Source: a virus
Length of the DNA: 62,031 nucleotides
Direction: 5' to 3' (one strand)
IMG/VR virus record: IMGVR_UViG_3300046170_000369
Location: 1-62,031 of that record
Shown here: in pieces, positions 16,097-25,075 of the stretch
Position numbering within the stretch: position 1 is the first letter of the stretch
Layout: every line of letters starts with the position of its first letter
The notes under the pieces: generated by a model
What the model was told of the DNA's origin: nothing
Databases searched by the model: none
The model's input: the letters and a program-made list of their open reading frames with translations, nothing else
Program-made: the position numbers and the translations under genes

Positions 16097-16344
16097 TTCA
16101 TTGACTTCTTACCTCTGCACTTCCATTTCTTTCTGGATAGAGCATTAGCACAAGGCGGATTCTTGCACTTTTTTATCCCAGCACTGCGAGCACAGTAAGC
16201 ATCTCCCTTTTTTGTTCCTGGGCGTATGCGATCCTTACCATCCTTAGCCTTACCCTTCTGCCCGAACGAACGGCACTTACCCTTCACTCGTTTGGCAAAG
16301 CGTTTACCCTTGGAGGGCTTACAGGCTTTCTTTCTTGCTGGCAT
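16093..16344 (-). CDS. Small Lys/Cys-rich basic protein (83 aa)
   Basis: About one third of the residues are Lys or Arg, with Cys at 8, 24, 51, 60, 65 and 76. The pattern (KKGDAYCARSAGIKKCKNPPCANALSRKKWKC) is reminiscent of short basic Cys-containing proteins of the DUF6321 type in marine phages. It could condense or bind DNA, or be a minor virion protein. Start and stop overlap the neighbours (TAATG and ATGA), so it belongs to the coupled cluster 15830-17667. Confidence 0.6.
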   Translation of the reverse strand: MPARKKACKPSKGKRFAKRVKGKCRSFGQKGKAKDGKDRIRPGTKKGDAYCARSAGIKKCKNPPCANALSRKKWKCRGKKSMK

Positions 16345-16460
16345 TAGTATCTTTTTTTTCTGACAGGCTTTTTGCCCATCTTTGATTTAGCTTTGTAGGC
16401 TTTTGCTGCTGCTTTTCCCTTTTTTGTGTAAGGGAATTTCTTTCCATTTACATTTGGCAT
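16344..16460 (-). CDS. Tiny basic protein (38 aa)
   Basis: Begins MPNVNGKKFPYTKKGK, a start I recall from other phage small basic proteins, and is Lys/Ala rich to the end. A longer reading from 16643 is rejected because it runs through the neighbouring gene in a second frame. The TAA shares its final A with the ATG of the next gene. Function unknown. Confidence 0.65.
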   Translation of the reverse strand: MPNVNGKKFPYTKKGKAAAKAYKAKSKMGKKPVRKKRY

Positions 16461-16461
16461 T

Positions 16462-16680
16462 TTATTTTCCTTTCTTTTTCTTCCACGAAATTCGTGCGGG
16501 TCCTTTTTTCTTATTTTTAGATGAGTTGCATTGTGCCTTAGTGGGTCTACACGCAGGGTATGGTCTTTTACTCTTACCCTTCTTGGCAGACTTTCTTCCA
16601 CAGGGCTTACCTGTCTTGCAGTCAATCCAGCCTTTCCCCCCATTACGGGAGAACCATTTCTTCAAGCCCTCACTGCTCAT
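16462..16680 (-). CDS. DUF6321-like basic protein (72 aa)
   Basis: GLKKWFSRNGGKGWIDCKTG (5-24) followed by CGRKSAKKGKSKRPYPACRP and QC matches the DUF6321 pattern: an aromatic/Gly start, W-(V/I)-D, spaced Cys residues and dense Lys. Such proteins are found in marine phages and large viruses; role unknown. The ATG overlaps the previous stop by 11 bases. Confidence 0.6.
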   Translation of the reverse strand: MSSEGLKKWFSRNGGKGWIDCKTGKPCGRKSAKKGKSKRPYPACRPTKAQCNSSKNKKKGPARISWKKKKGK

Positions 16681-17221
16681 ACAATAATTTCTGTGGGGTT
16701 AATGATGGCTTTATATTATCCTCCCAAGCATCCTGCACTGCGTCTCCTTTATTTATAACATCCAAAGGAACTTTCATAGAGCCGTATGCATTAGCTGCTT
16801 TAGCTAAATTCTTTTTTACGGGAGAAACATTTGGCATCATATTAAGCGCCATGATCTTCTTGATCTTCCCCACTATCGGTAATGCCCCTACACCCTCAAG
16901 CAGAATGTTAAGCTTAGTCCCATCACCCCTCTTGAATTCACTGTAGGCTCTCCACAAATCATCCCAAGAGGCAACTCCCGTCATATCCCCAAACTCTAGT
17001 ATATTTTCCCAGAGTGGATCACCATCAGCTTGCTTTCTACTTAAGGTTAAAAGATCGTCTAGTTTATCATTCCCAGCACTCTCATACGGAGAATTCATCG
17101 GTCTTGTCGAGGTGGAATCCCAGCTAGTATAATCAATAAGTCTCCTTGGAGTTCGAGGTACGTAAGGGATGCCATCTCCTACATCACCCTGCACTCTCAC
17201 ATCTTGCATTTTATCCTTCAT
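16670..17221 (-). CDS. Late protein of unknown function (183 aa)
   Basis: The first 70 residues are Pro/Asp/Ser rich and probably flexible. A hydrophobic Gly segment EGVGALPIVGKIKK near residues 113-126 resembles the pre-toxin segment seen before toxin domains and in phage internal proteins, but no toxin domain follows. It may be a minor virion or ejection protein. ATG overlaps the stop of the DUF5872-like gene. Confidence 0.6.
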   Translation of the reverse strand: MKDKMQDVRVQGDVGDGIPYVPRTPRRLIDYTSWDSTSTRPMNSPYESAGNDKLDDLLTLSRKQADGDPLWENILEFGDMTGVASWDDLWRAYSEFKRGDGTKLNILLEGVGALPIVGKIKKIMALNMMPNVSPVKKNLAKAANAYGSMKVPLDVINKGDAVQDAWEDNIKPSLTPQKLLYEQ

Positions 17222-17397
17222 TTCTTCTTGGACTTGTTCCCCCAGTTCTTAGCTCCCTTCTTACGACACTGTACTAAAGCTCCAGAAGCATATGCACTAG
17301 GCCATTTCTTATAGCGGGACTTTACCTTGCTATAACAAGCATCTTTTTTAGCACCTTTCTTAGCGCTTTTTTTGGAGCTTTTTCCTTTTCTTGGCAT
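17218..17397 (-). CDS. DUF5872-like basic protein (59 aa)
   Basis: CYSKVKSRYKKWPSAYASGA followed by LVQCRKKGAKNW is the hallmark of the DUF5872 family, short Lys-rich proteins with two conserved Cys, known from phages and giant viruses without assigned function. The first 20 residues are almost only Lys, Ser, Ala and Gly. Its TGA overlaps the next ATG. It is probably a nucleic-acid-binding virion component, which is inference. Confidence 0.7.
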   Translation of the reverse strand: MPRKGKSSKKSAKKGAKKDACYSKVKSRYKKWPSAYASGALVQCRKKGAKNWGNKSKKK

Positions 17398-17476
17398 TTT
17401 TTAAATGTGGGTTAAGTTTCATCTGTGTGCGGTGTGCAGCTTTTTGACAGCAACACATTGCTTTCCCTTTATTCAT
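17360..17476 (-). CDS. Tiny Cys/Lys-rich protein (38 aa)
   Basis: Coupled to the upstream gene by ATGA; contains a CCC triplet near the start (KAMCCCQKAA) and ends in a run of Lys and Arg. It overlaps the DUF5872-like gene by 38 bases. No family recognised. Its place in a cluster of similar small basic Cys-bearing proteins is the main support. Confidence 0.4.
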   Translation of the reverse strand: MNKGKAMCCCQKAAHRTQMKLNPHLKNAKKRKKLQKKR

Positions 17477-17667
17477 CGCATACCCCTTCTCCTTGGCATT
17501 CTACCCTTCATATTCTGCATGGCTTCCATGCGACCAAGTTGCCTGACTCCTTTGCGTACATCACCGCCACCAAGCTGTTGAGCTTTTTGCATCTTTACGC
17601 ATCCTCTTTGGCAAAGCCTGCCTCCTTGTGGGCATGCTCCTAATCCTGCTTTACATTTATAGTTCAT
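17473..17667 (-). CDS. Small Cys/Gly/Arg-rich protein (64 aa)
   Basis: Starts MNYKCKAGLGACPQGGRLCQRGC: four Cys in the first 23 residues could form a metal knuckle or disulphides. The rest is Gln/Met/Arg rich. No family recognised. A TGTAACCTAATAAA leader element lies 19 bases upstream of its ATG, also found before the fibre gene at 42268. Confidence 0.55.
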   Translation of the reverse strand: MNYKCKAGLGACPQGGRLCQRGCVKMQKAQQLGGGDVRKGVRQLGRMEAMQNMKGRMPRRRGMR

Positions 17668-17685
17668 TATAATAATTCTAGTTTA

Positions 17686-17695
17686 TTAGGTTACA
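17686..17695 (-). promoter_or_regulatory. TGTAACCTAA leader motif
   Basis: On the - strand TGTAACCTAATAAAC followed by TAGA precedes the gene at 17667. Nearly the same 18 bases precede the fibre gene at 42268. It may be a late promoter part or a translation enhancer. Confidence 0.35.
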
Positions 17696-17696
17696 C

Positions 17697-18107
17697 CTAG
17701 CAAATTAATTCCCATCCGTGTCTGTACTTCTCCCACTTTGCTTTACTCATGGGGTTCGGAAATAACTTGATTGTTAAATTTCTACCTATTTTCTCCTTTG
17801 GTATTATGTACCAGTAGGACTCTCCATCTCCTACCACTAAGGCTGCAAGTATATCGTATGCTTTCTCTGCATAGTGATTCTTCTCCGAGGTCTTTGACCC
17901 CATAGCTGTGCTAATATTGTAACCTGTCTTACTTCTTCTGGAAGAAGTTCCTTTTACCTGTACCTTATATAGCCTCCTCCCATTGTCTATAATTACATCG
18001 TAGGGAAGGTAGTCACCTTCTGCTTCACTCACATGCAATCCTCTTTTCATCGCTTCTACTTTAAACATACTCTCATATAATGTGCCTGCGTGCTTGTGTA
18101 TGCTCAT
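17697..18107 (-). CDS. PD-(D/E)xK nuclease-like protein (136 aa)
   Basis: The fold signature is visible: an N-terminal helix Glu (GTLYES, E12), a YDVII strand with Asp37 and a YKVQVKG strand with Gln50-x-Lys52, matching the PDDEXK_5 type in which Gln replaces Glu. Such small enzymes resemble Holliday-junction resolvases and some phage endonucleases. It may process DNA during packaging or recombination, or attack host DNA. It overlaps the giant gene by four bases. Confidence 0.7.
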   Translation of the reverse strand: MSIHKHAGTLYESMFKVEAMKRGLHVSEAEGDYLPYDVIIDNGRRLYKVQVKGTSSRRSKTGYNISTAMGSKTSEKNHYAEKAYDILAALVVGDGESYWYIIPKEKIGRNLTIKLFPNPMSKAKWEKYRHGWELIC

Positions 18108-21100
18108 AATAAAGCTTGTCTCCTTAGATCGTCTATTTGGACTCTCTTGGTTCTGCTCTCTCCCTTTGGCTTTCCTCCTATGAGTTGTAGATAATAGGAA
18201 TGTTTTAGTAACGCATCTTCGATGTCATTTCTGTCCTCGGGGTCAAGAACTGATAATAGTTTAATCCAATCAGAATCACCCAATGTGTATTTACTTACTC
18301 CGTTCCTTAAGTTTCTTCTTTTAAATCTATCTGCGACATCTTTCTTAGGATCGGCATCGTCGGATAGTTGCAACGCTAACCGATATGCTTCCAAGAAGCT
18401 GTCCCTGTCTCCCACATATGCAGACCTTTCCATTTCCCGTATCGCTATGGACATAGCGTTGGGTCGATAAGATAGTCCTCCCCCAACCTTCTGCGTCTCA
18501 ATACCAATAGCTTTGGTGATTGCCCGCAACTTGTTACGCTGATTCAGAACATTGGTAACCTTGTATTCTGAACTGAATAATGGAAAGTCTTCTGTGCCTA
18601 GTAAGTTATTTGAGTACTGGGCGAATTGTATGACATTGTTCATGCCCACAATGTTCATCAGTGGTCTGATGACTGAGGAATACTCAGGTGTAAATGTATC
18701 AGCCGAACGAGTGTCGATTGCACTCAGGTAGTTCAGGAACACATCACTCAAGTTACTAGCCATACTTACTAGCATAATACGATTAGTAATGTCCCGTTGG
18801 AATGATTCACCTGTAGCTCCAAGCAATGCATTAGTTGCAGCCTCCTGATATATACCACCAAACGATGATGTCCTGCCGAGTCTCTCTATCAAGCTAAGAG
18901 TCCTGAAGGCTGGATCGTTTATTGCAAACAATAAGCCGAATGGTAAGTATGCTTCAGGTGGAACATAGCCAAGACCTGGGTCTTTACCAAGAACCTCCTC
19001 GTCATATAACTCACTACCACGCATAACAAACAATGAGATAGGTACACCAACTGACAATGCAGATAGTGCAAAGACTCCAAATGCTCGGTAAGTATCTATG
19101 TTGCTAGGATCAACTGCATCTCTGCTATCACCACGGAATTTTCGGTTGGCATGAGCAGCCATACTGGTAGACCATCCAAGAAGTGGGCTGGCGTAGATAC
19201 CGCCCTTGGTGTCAAGAATCCTAGCCTTAGCACTTGTCCCATCAAATGTGATTTGGGTACTTGCTATATGTGCAGCAACCAACTTGTTCTTATCAAGAAT
19301 AGGATCAGCACTGAGGTCGCCCTTTCTTCTCCTTCTGAAGTCCTGTGCAAGCTTGGTAATCGAAAGACCAAAGTTGGCAAGCTCACGATCAATACGATCA
19401 TTCACTTCTTTACTATCTCTGAGACTCATGCCCAAGAAGTTATTGGAGTATTCCATGTTCTCAGAACTCAACTCATAGCCATTGTCTTCTGGGTCAACCC
19501 CTAGTTGGTCAAGGGTATGTGCTGCCCCCTCAACTCTTCTCTTCAGGTCAGCCAATACTTCAAGTGTGGTATGCTTGAGCGTAGCATTACTTAACCATGA
19601 GAAAAGGTTAGAGAACCCAGGGATTAAAGAGAAGGTCGATAGTGAACCAGGAGCAGTCGTTAGAGTACCCTCTTCCGCAAGTTTCTCTCTTCCTGGCTCG
19701 CCATTTAAGATCATGTTGATTACCCGATTGTTTACGCCTGGGATTTTAAGACCGCTCTGTAGAGCCGTGCGTAGCATTCTTGTGAACTTACGCATTGAGG
19801 AGGTTTTGGTATTTTCACCTAGCACACCCTTTGCTCCAGCATCACTAAATCTATCTGATGTGGCTGTCTCTAATGATGTCCATAGTGGAGCAAGTGCTTC
19901 CTCTCCATACTGTTTCTTACCTGCGGAGAACATATTCTTGCCAAAGCCCTGCATGATTGTGTCAAGTGCTTCAACTGGCATTCTTTTCAGAACATTAAAT
20001 GCAGCTTTGAAGCCAGCAGGCTGTAAATCATACAGCTGAAAAATTTGATATATGGAAGCCAAGTTCATTATAGCAGACTTGGGATTCGCTACTAACATAC
20101 TAGAGATAGTCTGTAGTGTTTCAACTGCTGCCCTCTCATCAGAAAGCACAGAACCCTGACTCTTCGCATATGCAGCAAAGGCGGGCTTCATCTTCTGTGC
20201 TTCTTTTAATGCATAGATTTTTGTGTAAAGGCTCTTGAGCTTTTCATACTCATCAGAAGTTATTTTCTTTCGTAAGGCACGAGGTAGTCCAAACTTCTTG
20301 GTCGCCTGAATATTAAAGAAGTTCCTGCTATCTAAGTTGCGCTCATTGTCATCACGATCTGCCCATGGGTATGGTTCATCTGTTATCTTCCTGTAGATTA
20401 CATCCCATTCAGCTTCTAGCTCTCTCTCCTTATTCAACAACTCTTTATAGGCAGCATCGAGCTTCTCCTGATTTCTGCCAAAGTGATGAGCCATGAGCAT
20501 CTTGGCTACCATCTGCCTCATGTCGATTTCTGTCATCATGCTGTATGTGAAGAAATGACTAGGTAGTGATACACTTTCGTCCCGTGAGTTTAAAGAGTTC
20601 CAGACCTCTGACTTGTATATAATAGCATTTGGGTTTTCCTTACTCCCTGCTGTTTTCGATTCGTACTCGTCATACTTCTTGACTATCGCATTCGCACGAC
20701 GGTTTATTTGTGTCAGAAAGTCTAATCCGTTCTTTACGAAATCTTTCTTGGATACATTATCGGGCATCAGTTCGGCTATCGTCTGATAAATTCTAGCACC
20801 CACATCTCCACCCTCAGAATTATTCCAAGCTTCCGAAACCTCATCCATAGACACAAGCCTCTCACCCATCATCCACCCAAGGTTACGTGGGTTGCTATAG
20901 TCATTAAGGGTAGGCTCAAGAAAGAAAAGTTCTACATCACTTGACAATTTCCATGCTGATAACTCTGCCTGAAAAGAGTTTCTATCGTAGTCCTCCTCAT
21001 ACAAAGGATCATTTTTATCTGTCTTCTCTTTAATGCTAGTAACTATCTGATTAAAGATATTAGTCTTTTCATTATTCCTTGTTAAAGCACGACTAGCATC

Positions 21101-24100
21101 CCTGAGGTTTTGCATCATCAGCATTCTAGGAAGAGTCAATGCACCCATTGGGATTTGGCCTCTATAGAGTGTTCTTTTCTGAAGCAGAGGATCCATTATT
21201 TTTATGCTATCCTCAATGGGCAGATTAAATTCTTTGGCTGTCTTCTGGATCAGGTTGTTGGCTACCTGTATTTCCTGTACAAGCTCCATCCATCTCTTCT
21301 TTGCCTTCGCATCATCGTTATGAATCTTAAATCTTTGCTTTTTAAGAGTAGACCAAAAGTCCTCTGCCAGCGAATTAAGGTCATCAATCTTGGGTTGCCC
21401 CTCGACATATGCCATGAATGGATTAAATAGATACTGCTGGATTTGCTCGAGCGAAAGTTTTTTACCTGCACCATTCCGTAACTCAGCCTGTAGGTTGTAC
21501 CATGCCCTACTTACTGAGTGTCCCTGCCTCACTGCATTTGATCCATACTGCCTAAGCTCTGTATTCAGGCGGTTAATCATTGTGGAAATCATCAAGGCTT
21601 CCTCATCACCTGCACGGGAAACAACCTGCGAGAATGATTCAAGGTATGAAAATGCTGTACCTGTAAATGTGGCATCATAGGATTTAGCCAAGCCTTGTTC
21701 AATCAATGCATAGGTTCTGGCAAAAGCATCTCGATGAGCATCCGATATCTTATACTTGGGATTCTCAAGGATAGCCTTCATCCTGTTTGCTTTCTGCACA
21801 AACTCAGTGTAGCCCTTCCCTGAAACCATGTACTTAACTTTTATTGGTACAATGTTTCCTTCCTTATCCAGGTCGAGCATATCAACCATGTCCCCCACGG
21901 CTACCTCTGGAGTAATCACAGAACCAAGGTAGTCTTCGATCTGCATAGACCTCTCATTATACTTCTCAATGAGATGCTTGCCTAGTGGCATCAATTGTGT
22001 CTGCTTGGCAATCTTCTGATTAAGAGCGGTCATCTGTTTGCGAACCTGCTTAACCTCATCTATCTGCTTACCAAGGATTCCTGTGGTGGACACATCCTTC
22101 CAGTCATCTGATATTGCTGCCTGTCTGAGAGCTTCAACTTCCAGCTTCAATGCACGGGTTGGTGCATTCTTGGATAGTCTCATCTCAATAGAAAATGCAG
22201 ACCTAGCTTTATTCTTGGTGTCCTTGTGTAGCATCTCAGCAAGTAAGGCACGAACAACATTATCCTGTCTCTCGCCAGTTAGCCCCTCAAACATATCAGC
22301 CGACGATACCTGTCCCTCAAGAGCATCATATATCTCCTGTCTCGACATCTGCTCTGGAGCCATACCCCCTTCGATTATTGCCTGAAGTACCTCGTACACT
22401 TTATTAGCACGGAGGTTATCAATGAACTCTCCCTTATTGTAATCAGGCATACCCGCAAGATTGTTGTATCGGGTGTTATTGATTAAGCTCTTCAGCTTCT
22501 TTTCTACAAGCTTCTTAACCTTATCAGGGTCATATCTCTTTCCTGATGCTAAGTCCTCAAGTCTCTTCTTGTTCTTCGCCAGCTCTTCCTCCGACTCCTT
22601 CACAATCTTGTCGGTCTTCTGCATCTGTCTGGTAATTAAATCTTTTGATCCTTCGATTAGCTCCAAGGTTCTTCTGGCTACACGCATCCGCTCTGCGGTG
22701 GTTGCAAACTTGCCAATCGAATCAATTGGCTCTGCACCTTCCTGATCAAGCATCTTGGACAACGCCTGCTCCCTGTCTGCAGTTCGTGCCATGCTTTCCC
22801 CTTTCTTGAGCTTTTTCTTAGCAGCTTTTAGAGCGAGATTAAGGATACCAACCTTAGTAACAGACAGTCTGTTCTTTAAAAGGTTCTCGGTAATTTCATT
22901 CTGTAGCTCTTCAGGAAGTGTGGATGTCGCCTCCGTTAGTACCTTCATTAACTCAGCCAACGCTGCATATTCCTTCTGCAAGTTTTGCTCGACCTCACTC
23001 CTACTTGGGGTGTGAGAGTACATCTCAGAGTTGAGGGAAATCTTGCGGTACACATGTGAATTAGATACATCCGTTACATCCCTTCGCCTATTATAAAGAA
23101 CACTACTAGGGTTCTCCAAAGCATTATTTATGTTACGAACAAGGGCTTTTATAAAATCCCTCTGACCACGCGGCGAGGAGAGTTCCTCTTCAGGCATTCC
23201 ACGATAGATAGTTTCTCCGTCGAAGGGAGATTTTATCGCCAGTGCTCCACCTACCCTTTTGACTTCTTGAGATAAATCTTCGGTTGGCTCGAAGGCTTCA
23301 TCTCGTTTAAAAGTGAAGCCTAGCCGTTTAGACATTTCTATAGCATCCTCAAAAAGAGTTGCCTCTCGGGAGGATGGTTTACCCCTAGCTAGGTATTGCA
23401 CAAAAGCCTTTAATGTAGCTATCCTGTCCTGTTGTTTTAGTGTTAATAATCCTGTGTACGGAGAGTCGTTGTACTCCTCTGCACCTTCGTCGATTTTCTT
23501 TCTAGCCTCTCTTGCTTCCATCGAAAGCTGTAGGGAGCTTTTCTTAGATTTCTGAGGCGAAGGTTGATTTGGCCCAAGGTAATTTAAATCTGTAATCGCA
23601 GGCTTTTTCTGACCTTCTATTTGGATTTTAATCTTAAGATTGTTGTCTGAGAGGGTGGATTCATTAATATACGCACCATCTAATTTTCCATGATCAGGGT
23701 GAATTACTTCGAGAACTGTAGCTTCATCGCTTTTATCATCACCTTCCCACCAATAGCCCATCTCTTCCCATATTTTTCTTTTTTCCTCTAGCGTAGAGTT
23801 TGCCCAATTAGCTCTCTGTGTATCGTTAGGTCTTCGTCCTGTATGGTTCTTGAAGTAGTCACTATATAGATCATCCATCTCCCGCTCTGTTAGCGGAGGC
23901 TCGTAAAAGTAGAGTACTTTATCTCTTTTTTGAATTTTAGTTTCTGCCTCTAGATCACCATTTCCAAAAAGCACAGCAAAAGGTTGAGATTCCGTTTGTC
24001 CTGTCGGAGTAGAATTATTGATGTAATTATCTAAGATATAATTAACCATCTCACCTGTGGTGCGAGTAGCATGTTCTTGAATGCTTTCTCTACTTCCCAC

Positions 24101-25075
24101 CTTAGAGGCATCTGGACGCACCAATAGCTGTATAGCTTTTTCGTCAAGCGCACCTTTTTTGCTCTTAGCGTATGCTATTTTCTCTGATCCTGTGGCACTT
24201 TCAGGCACTTGAGTTAAGAGTGTCAATCCAAGTACATCCTTAATCTCTTTCTTTAAATCCTTTGGAAATATTACAGCCTTACTATCCTTATACCTATTTA
24301 GGTTTTTAACTAGATTATCGAGTTTCTCTTGCTGTACCTTACCCTCAAAGTATTCCCCGTCTTCCAGTATCGCTCTGCCCTCTTCATCAACTCCTTCCAA
24401 GCTCTGTAGGGATTCCGATTTACCTAACAGACTCTTCTTAAACTTCCTGTATTTATTCCACTGGCTATCTGAGATTTTATCAGACCCAAGCGTTGGGCGA
24501 GAAATGCCAAGCTGTGCTCGGATAGCATTAGCTAGTCGATCAACATCACCTTCCTTATTTAAGCCTAGTCCTCCTGCTAAGGTCAGGGCTGTGCCTGAAA
24601 TCATATCAGACTGATCATTATCAATTGTTGTTCTTGATAAATAACTACGGGCAATTGTTTGGAAGTCTCGATTCGCTACTGCTTCTTTTGGTATTCTGTA
24701 AAATTCCTGATATGTGGGTGCTCTCCAATCATCTTCCTCTACAGGGTCAGGGTCTTTGTTCTCACTCTTACCTTCCCAAAAATCAAAGAACTGCTGAGAT
24801 GCCAGTATTGGCTGACTCTCCAGTGAACTCATAAGGAATATATGATTCTCACCACTAATTTTATTTGAGTCCTTAAAGAATGTCTTCAGGTGGTCATCCA
24901 TCATCTCTAGGATTGATGCCTCTGGGATGCCTGTAAATATACGGGAAAGTATTCTGCGGAAGAAGTCCCCTACCCTTTGGAGGGTTGTTCGGTATCTAGG
25001 CACGGAAACTCTTTGGGTAACTTGAGGTTTTCTATCTCTGCACGGAAGTTGGCGTCTATTGCATAGCTTGCCCAC
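18104..25075 (-). CDS. Giant virion protein, C-terminal part (2,323-residue frame)
   Basis: The frame begins in the shadow of the preceding piece: its first 35 residues read like an out-of-frame end, and natural sequence starts at GDFFRRILSRIF. One additional G at the CCC at 24974-24976 would fuse it to the frame ending at 24970. Much of it is long charged helices. A segment MLVANPKSAIMNLAS (about residue 1660) and a hydrophobic stretch FGVFALSALSVGVPISLFVM (about 1990) resemble the large polyvalent / PLxRFG-type giant proteins of podoviruses, thought to be internal proteins ejected with DNA. No enzyme domain was identified with confidence. Confidence 0.7.
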   Translation of the reverse strand: MGKLCNRRQLPCRDRKPQVTQRVSVPRYRTTLQRVGDFFRRILSRIFTGIPEASILEMMDDHLKTFFKDSNKISGENHIFLMSSLESQPILASQQFFDFWEGKSENKDPDPVEEDDWRAPTYQEFYRIPKEAVANRDFQTIARSYLSRTTIDNDQSDMISGTALTLAGGLGLNKEGDVDRLANAIRAQLGISRPTLGSDKISDSQWNKYRKFKKSLLGKSESLQSLEGVDEEGRAILEDGEYFEGKVQQEKLDNLVKNLNRYKDSKAVIFPKDLKKEIKDVLGLTLLTQVPESATGSEKIAYAKSKKGALDEKAIQLLVRPDASKVGSRESIQEHATRTTGEMVNYILDNYINNSTPTGQTESQPFAVLFGNGDLEAETKIQKRDKVLYFYEPPLTEREMDDLYSDYFKNHTGRRPNDTQRANWANSTLEEKRKIWEEMGYWWEGDDKSDEATVLEVIHPDHGKLDGAYINESTLSDNNLKIKIQIEGQKKPAITDLNYLGPNQPSPQKSKKSSLQLSMEAREARKKIDEGAEEYNDSPYTGLLTLKQQDRIATLKAFVQYLARGKPSSREATLFEDAIEMSKRLGFTFKRDEAFEPTEDLSQEVKRVGGALAIKSPFDGETIYRGMPEEELSSPRGQRDFIKALVRNINNALENPSSVLYNRRRDVTDVSNSHVYRKISLNSEMYSHTPSRSEVEQNLQKEYAALAELMKVLTEATSTLPEELQNEITENLLKNRLSVTKVGILNLALKAAKKKLKKGESMARTADREQALSKMLDQEGAEPIDSIGKFATTAERMRVARRTLELIEGSKDLITRQMQKTDKIVKESEEELAKNKKRLEDLASGKRYDPDKVKKLVEKKLKSLINNTRYNNLAGMPDYNKGEFIDNLRANKVYEVLQAIIEGGMAPEQMSRQEIYDALEGQVSSADMFEGLTGERQDNVVRALLAEMLHKDTKNKARSAFSIEMRLSKNAPTRALKLEVEALRQAAISDDWKDVSTTGILGKQIDEVKQVRKQMTALNQKIAKQTQLMPLGKHLIEKYNERSMQIEDYLGSVITPEVAVGDMVDMLDLDKEGNIVPIKVKYMVSGKGYTEFVQKANRMKAILENPKYKISDAHRDAFARTYALIEQGLAKSYDATFTGTAFSYLESFSQVVSRAGDEEALMISTMINRLNTELRQYGSNAVRQGHSVSRAWYNLQAELRNGAGKKLSLEQIQQYLFNPFMAYVEGQPKIDDLNSLAEDFWSTLKKQRFKIHNDDAKAKKRWMELVQEIQVANNLIQKTAKEFNLPIEDSIKIMDPLLQKRTLYRGQIPMGALTLPRMLMMQNLRDASRALTRNNEKTNIFNQIVTSIKEKTDKNDPLYEEDYDRNSFQAELSAWKLSSDVELFFLEPTLNDYSNPRNLGWMMGERLVSMDEVSEAWNNSEGGDVGARIYQTIAELMPDNVSKKDFVKNGLDFLTQINRRANAIVKKYDEYESKTAGSKENPNAIIYKSEVWNSLNSRDESVSLPSHFFTYSMMTEIDMRQMVAKMLMAHHFGRNQEKLDAAYKELLNKERELEAEWDVIYRKITDEPYPWADRDDNERNLDSRNFFNIQATKKFGLPRALRKKITSDEYEKLKSLYTKIYALKEAQKMKPAFAAYAKSQGSVLSDERAAVETLQTISSMLVANPKSAIMNLASIYQIFQLYDLQPAGFKAAFNVLKRMPVEALDTIMQGFGKNMFSAGKKQYGEEALAPLWTSLETATSDRFSDAGAKGVLGENTKTSSMRKFTRMLRTALQSGLKIPGVNNRVINMILNGEPGREKLAEEGTLTTAPGSLSTFSLIPGFSNLFSWLSNATLKHTTLEVLADLKRRVEGAAHTLDQLGVDPEDNGYELSSENMEYSNNFLGMSLRDSKEVNDRIDRELANFGLSITKLAQDFRRRRKGDLSADPILDKNKLVAAHIASTQITFDGTSAKARILDTKGGIYASPLLGWSTSMAAHANRKFRGDSRDAVDPSNIDTYRAFGVFALSALSVGVPISLFVMRGSELYDEEVLGKDPGLGYVPPEAYLPFGLLFAINDPAFRTLSLIERLGRTSSFGGIYQEAATNALLGATGESFQRDITNRIMLVSMASNLSDVFLNYLSAIDTRSADTFTPEYSSVIRPLMNIVGMNNVIQFAQYSNNLLGTEDFPLFSSEYKVTNVLNQRNKLRAITKAIGIETQKVGGGLSYRPNAMSIAIREMERSAYVGDRDSFLEAYRLALQLSDDADPKKDVADRFKRRNLRNGVSKYTLGDSDWIKLLSVLDPEDRNDIEDALLKHSYYLQLIGGKPKGESRTKRVQIDDLRRQALL

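Noticed and set aside
16344-16643. A 99-residue - strand protein
   Set aside because: Its first 60 residues are the second frame of the DUF6321-like gene; the real gene is the 38-residue one from 16460.
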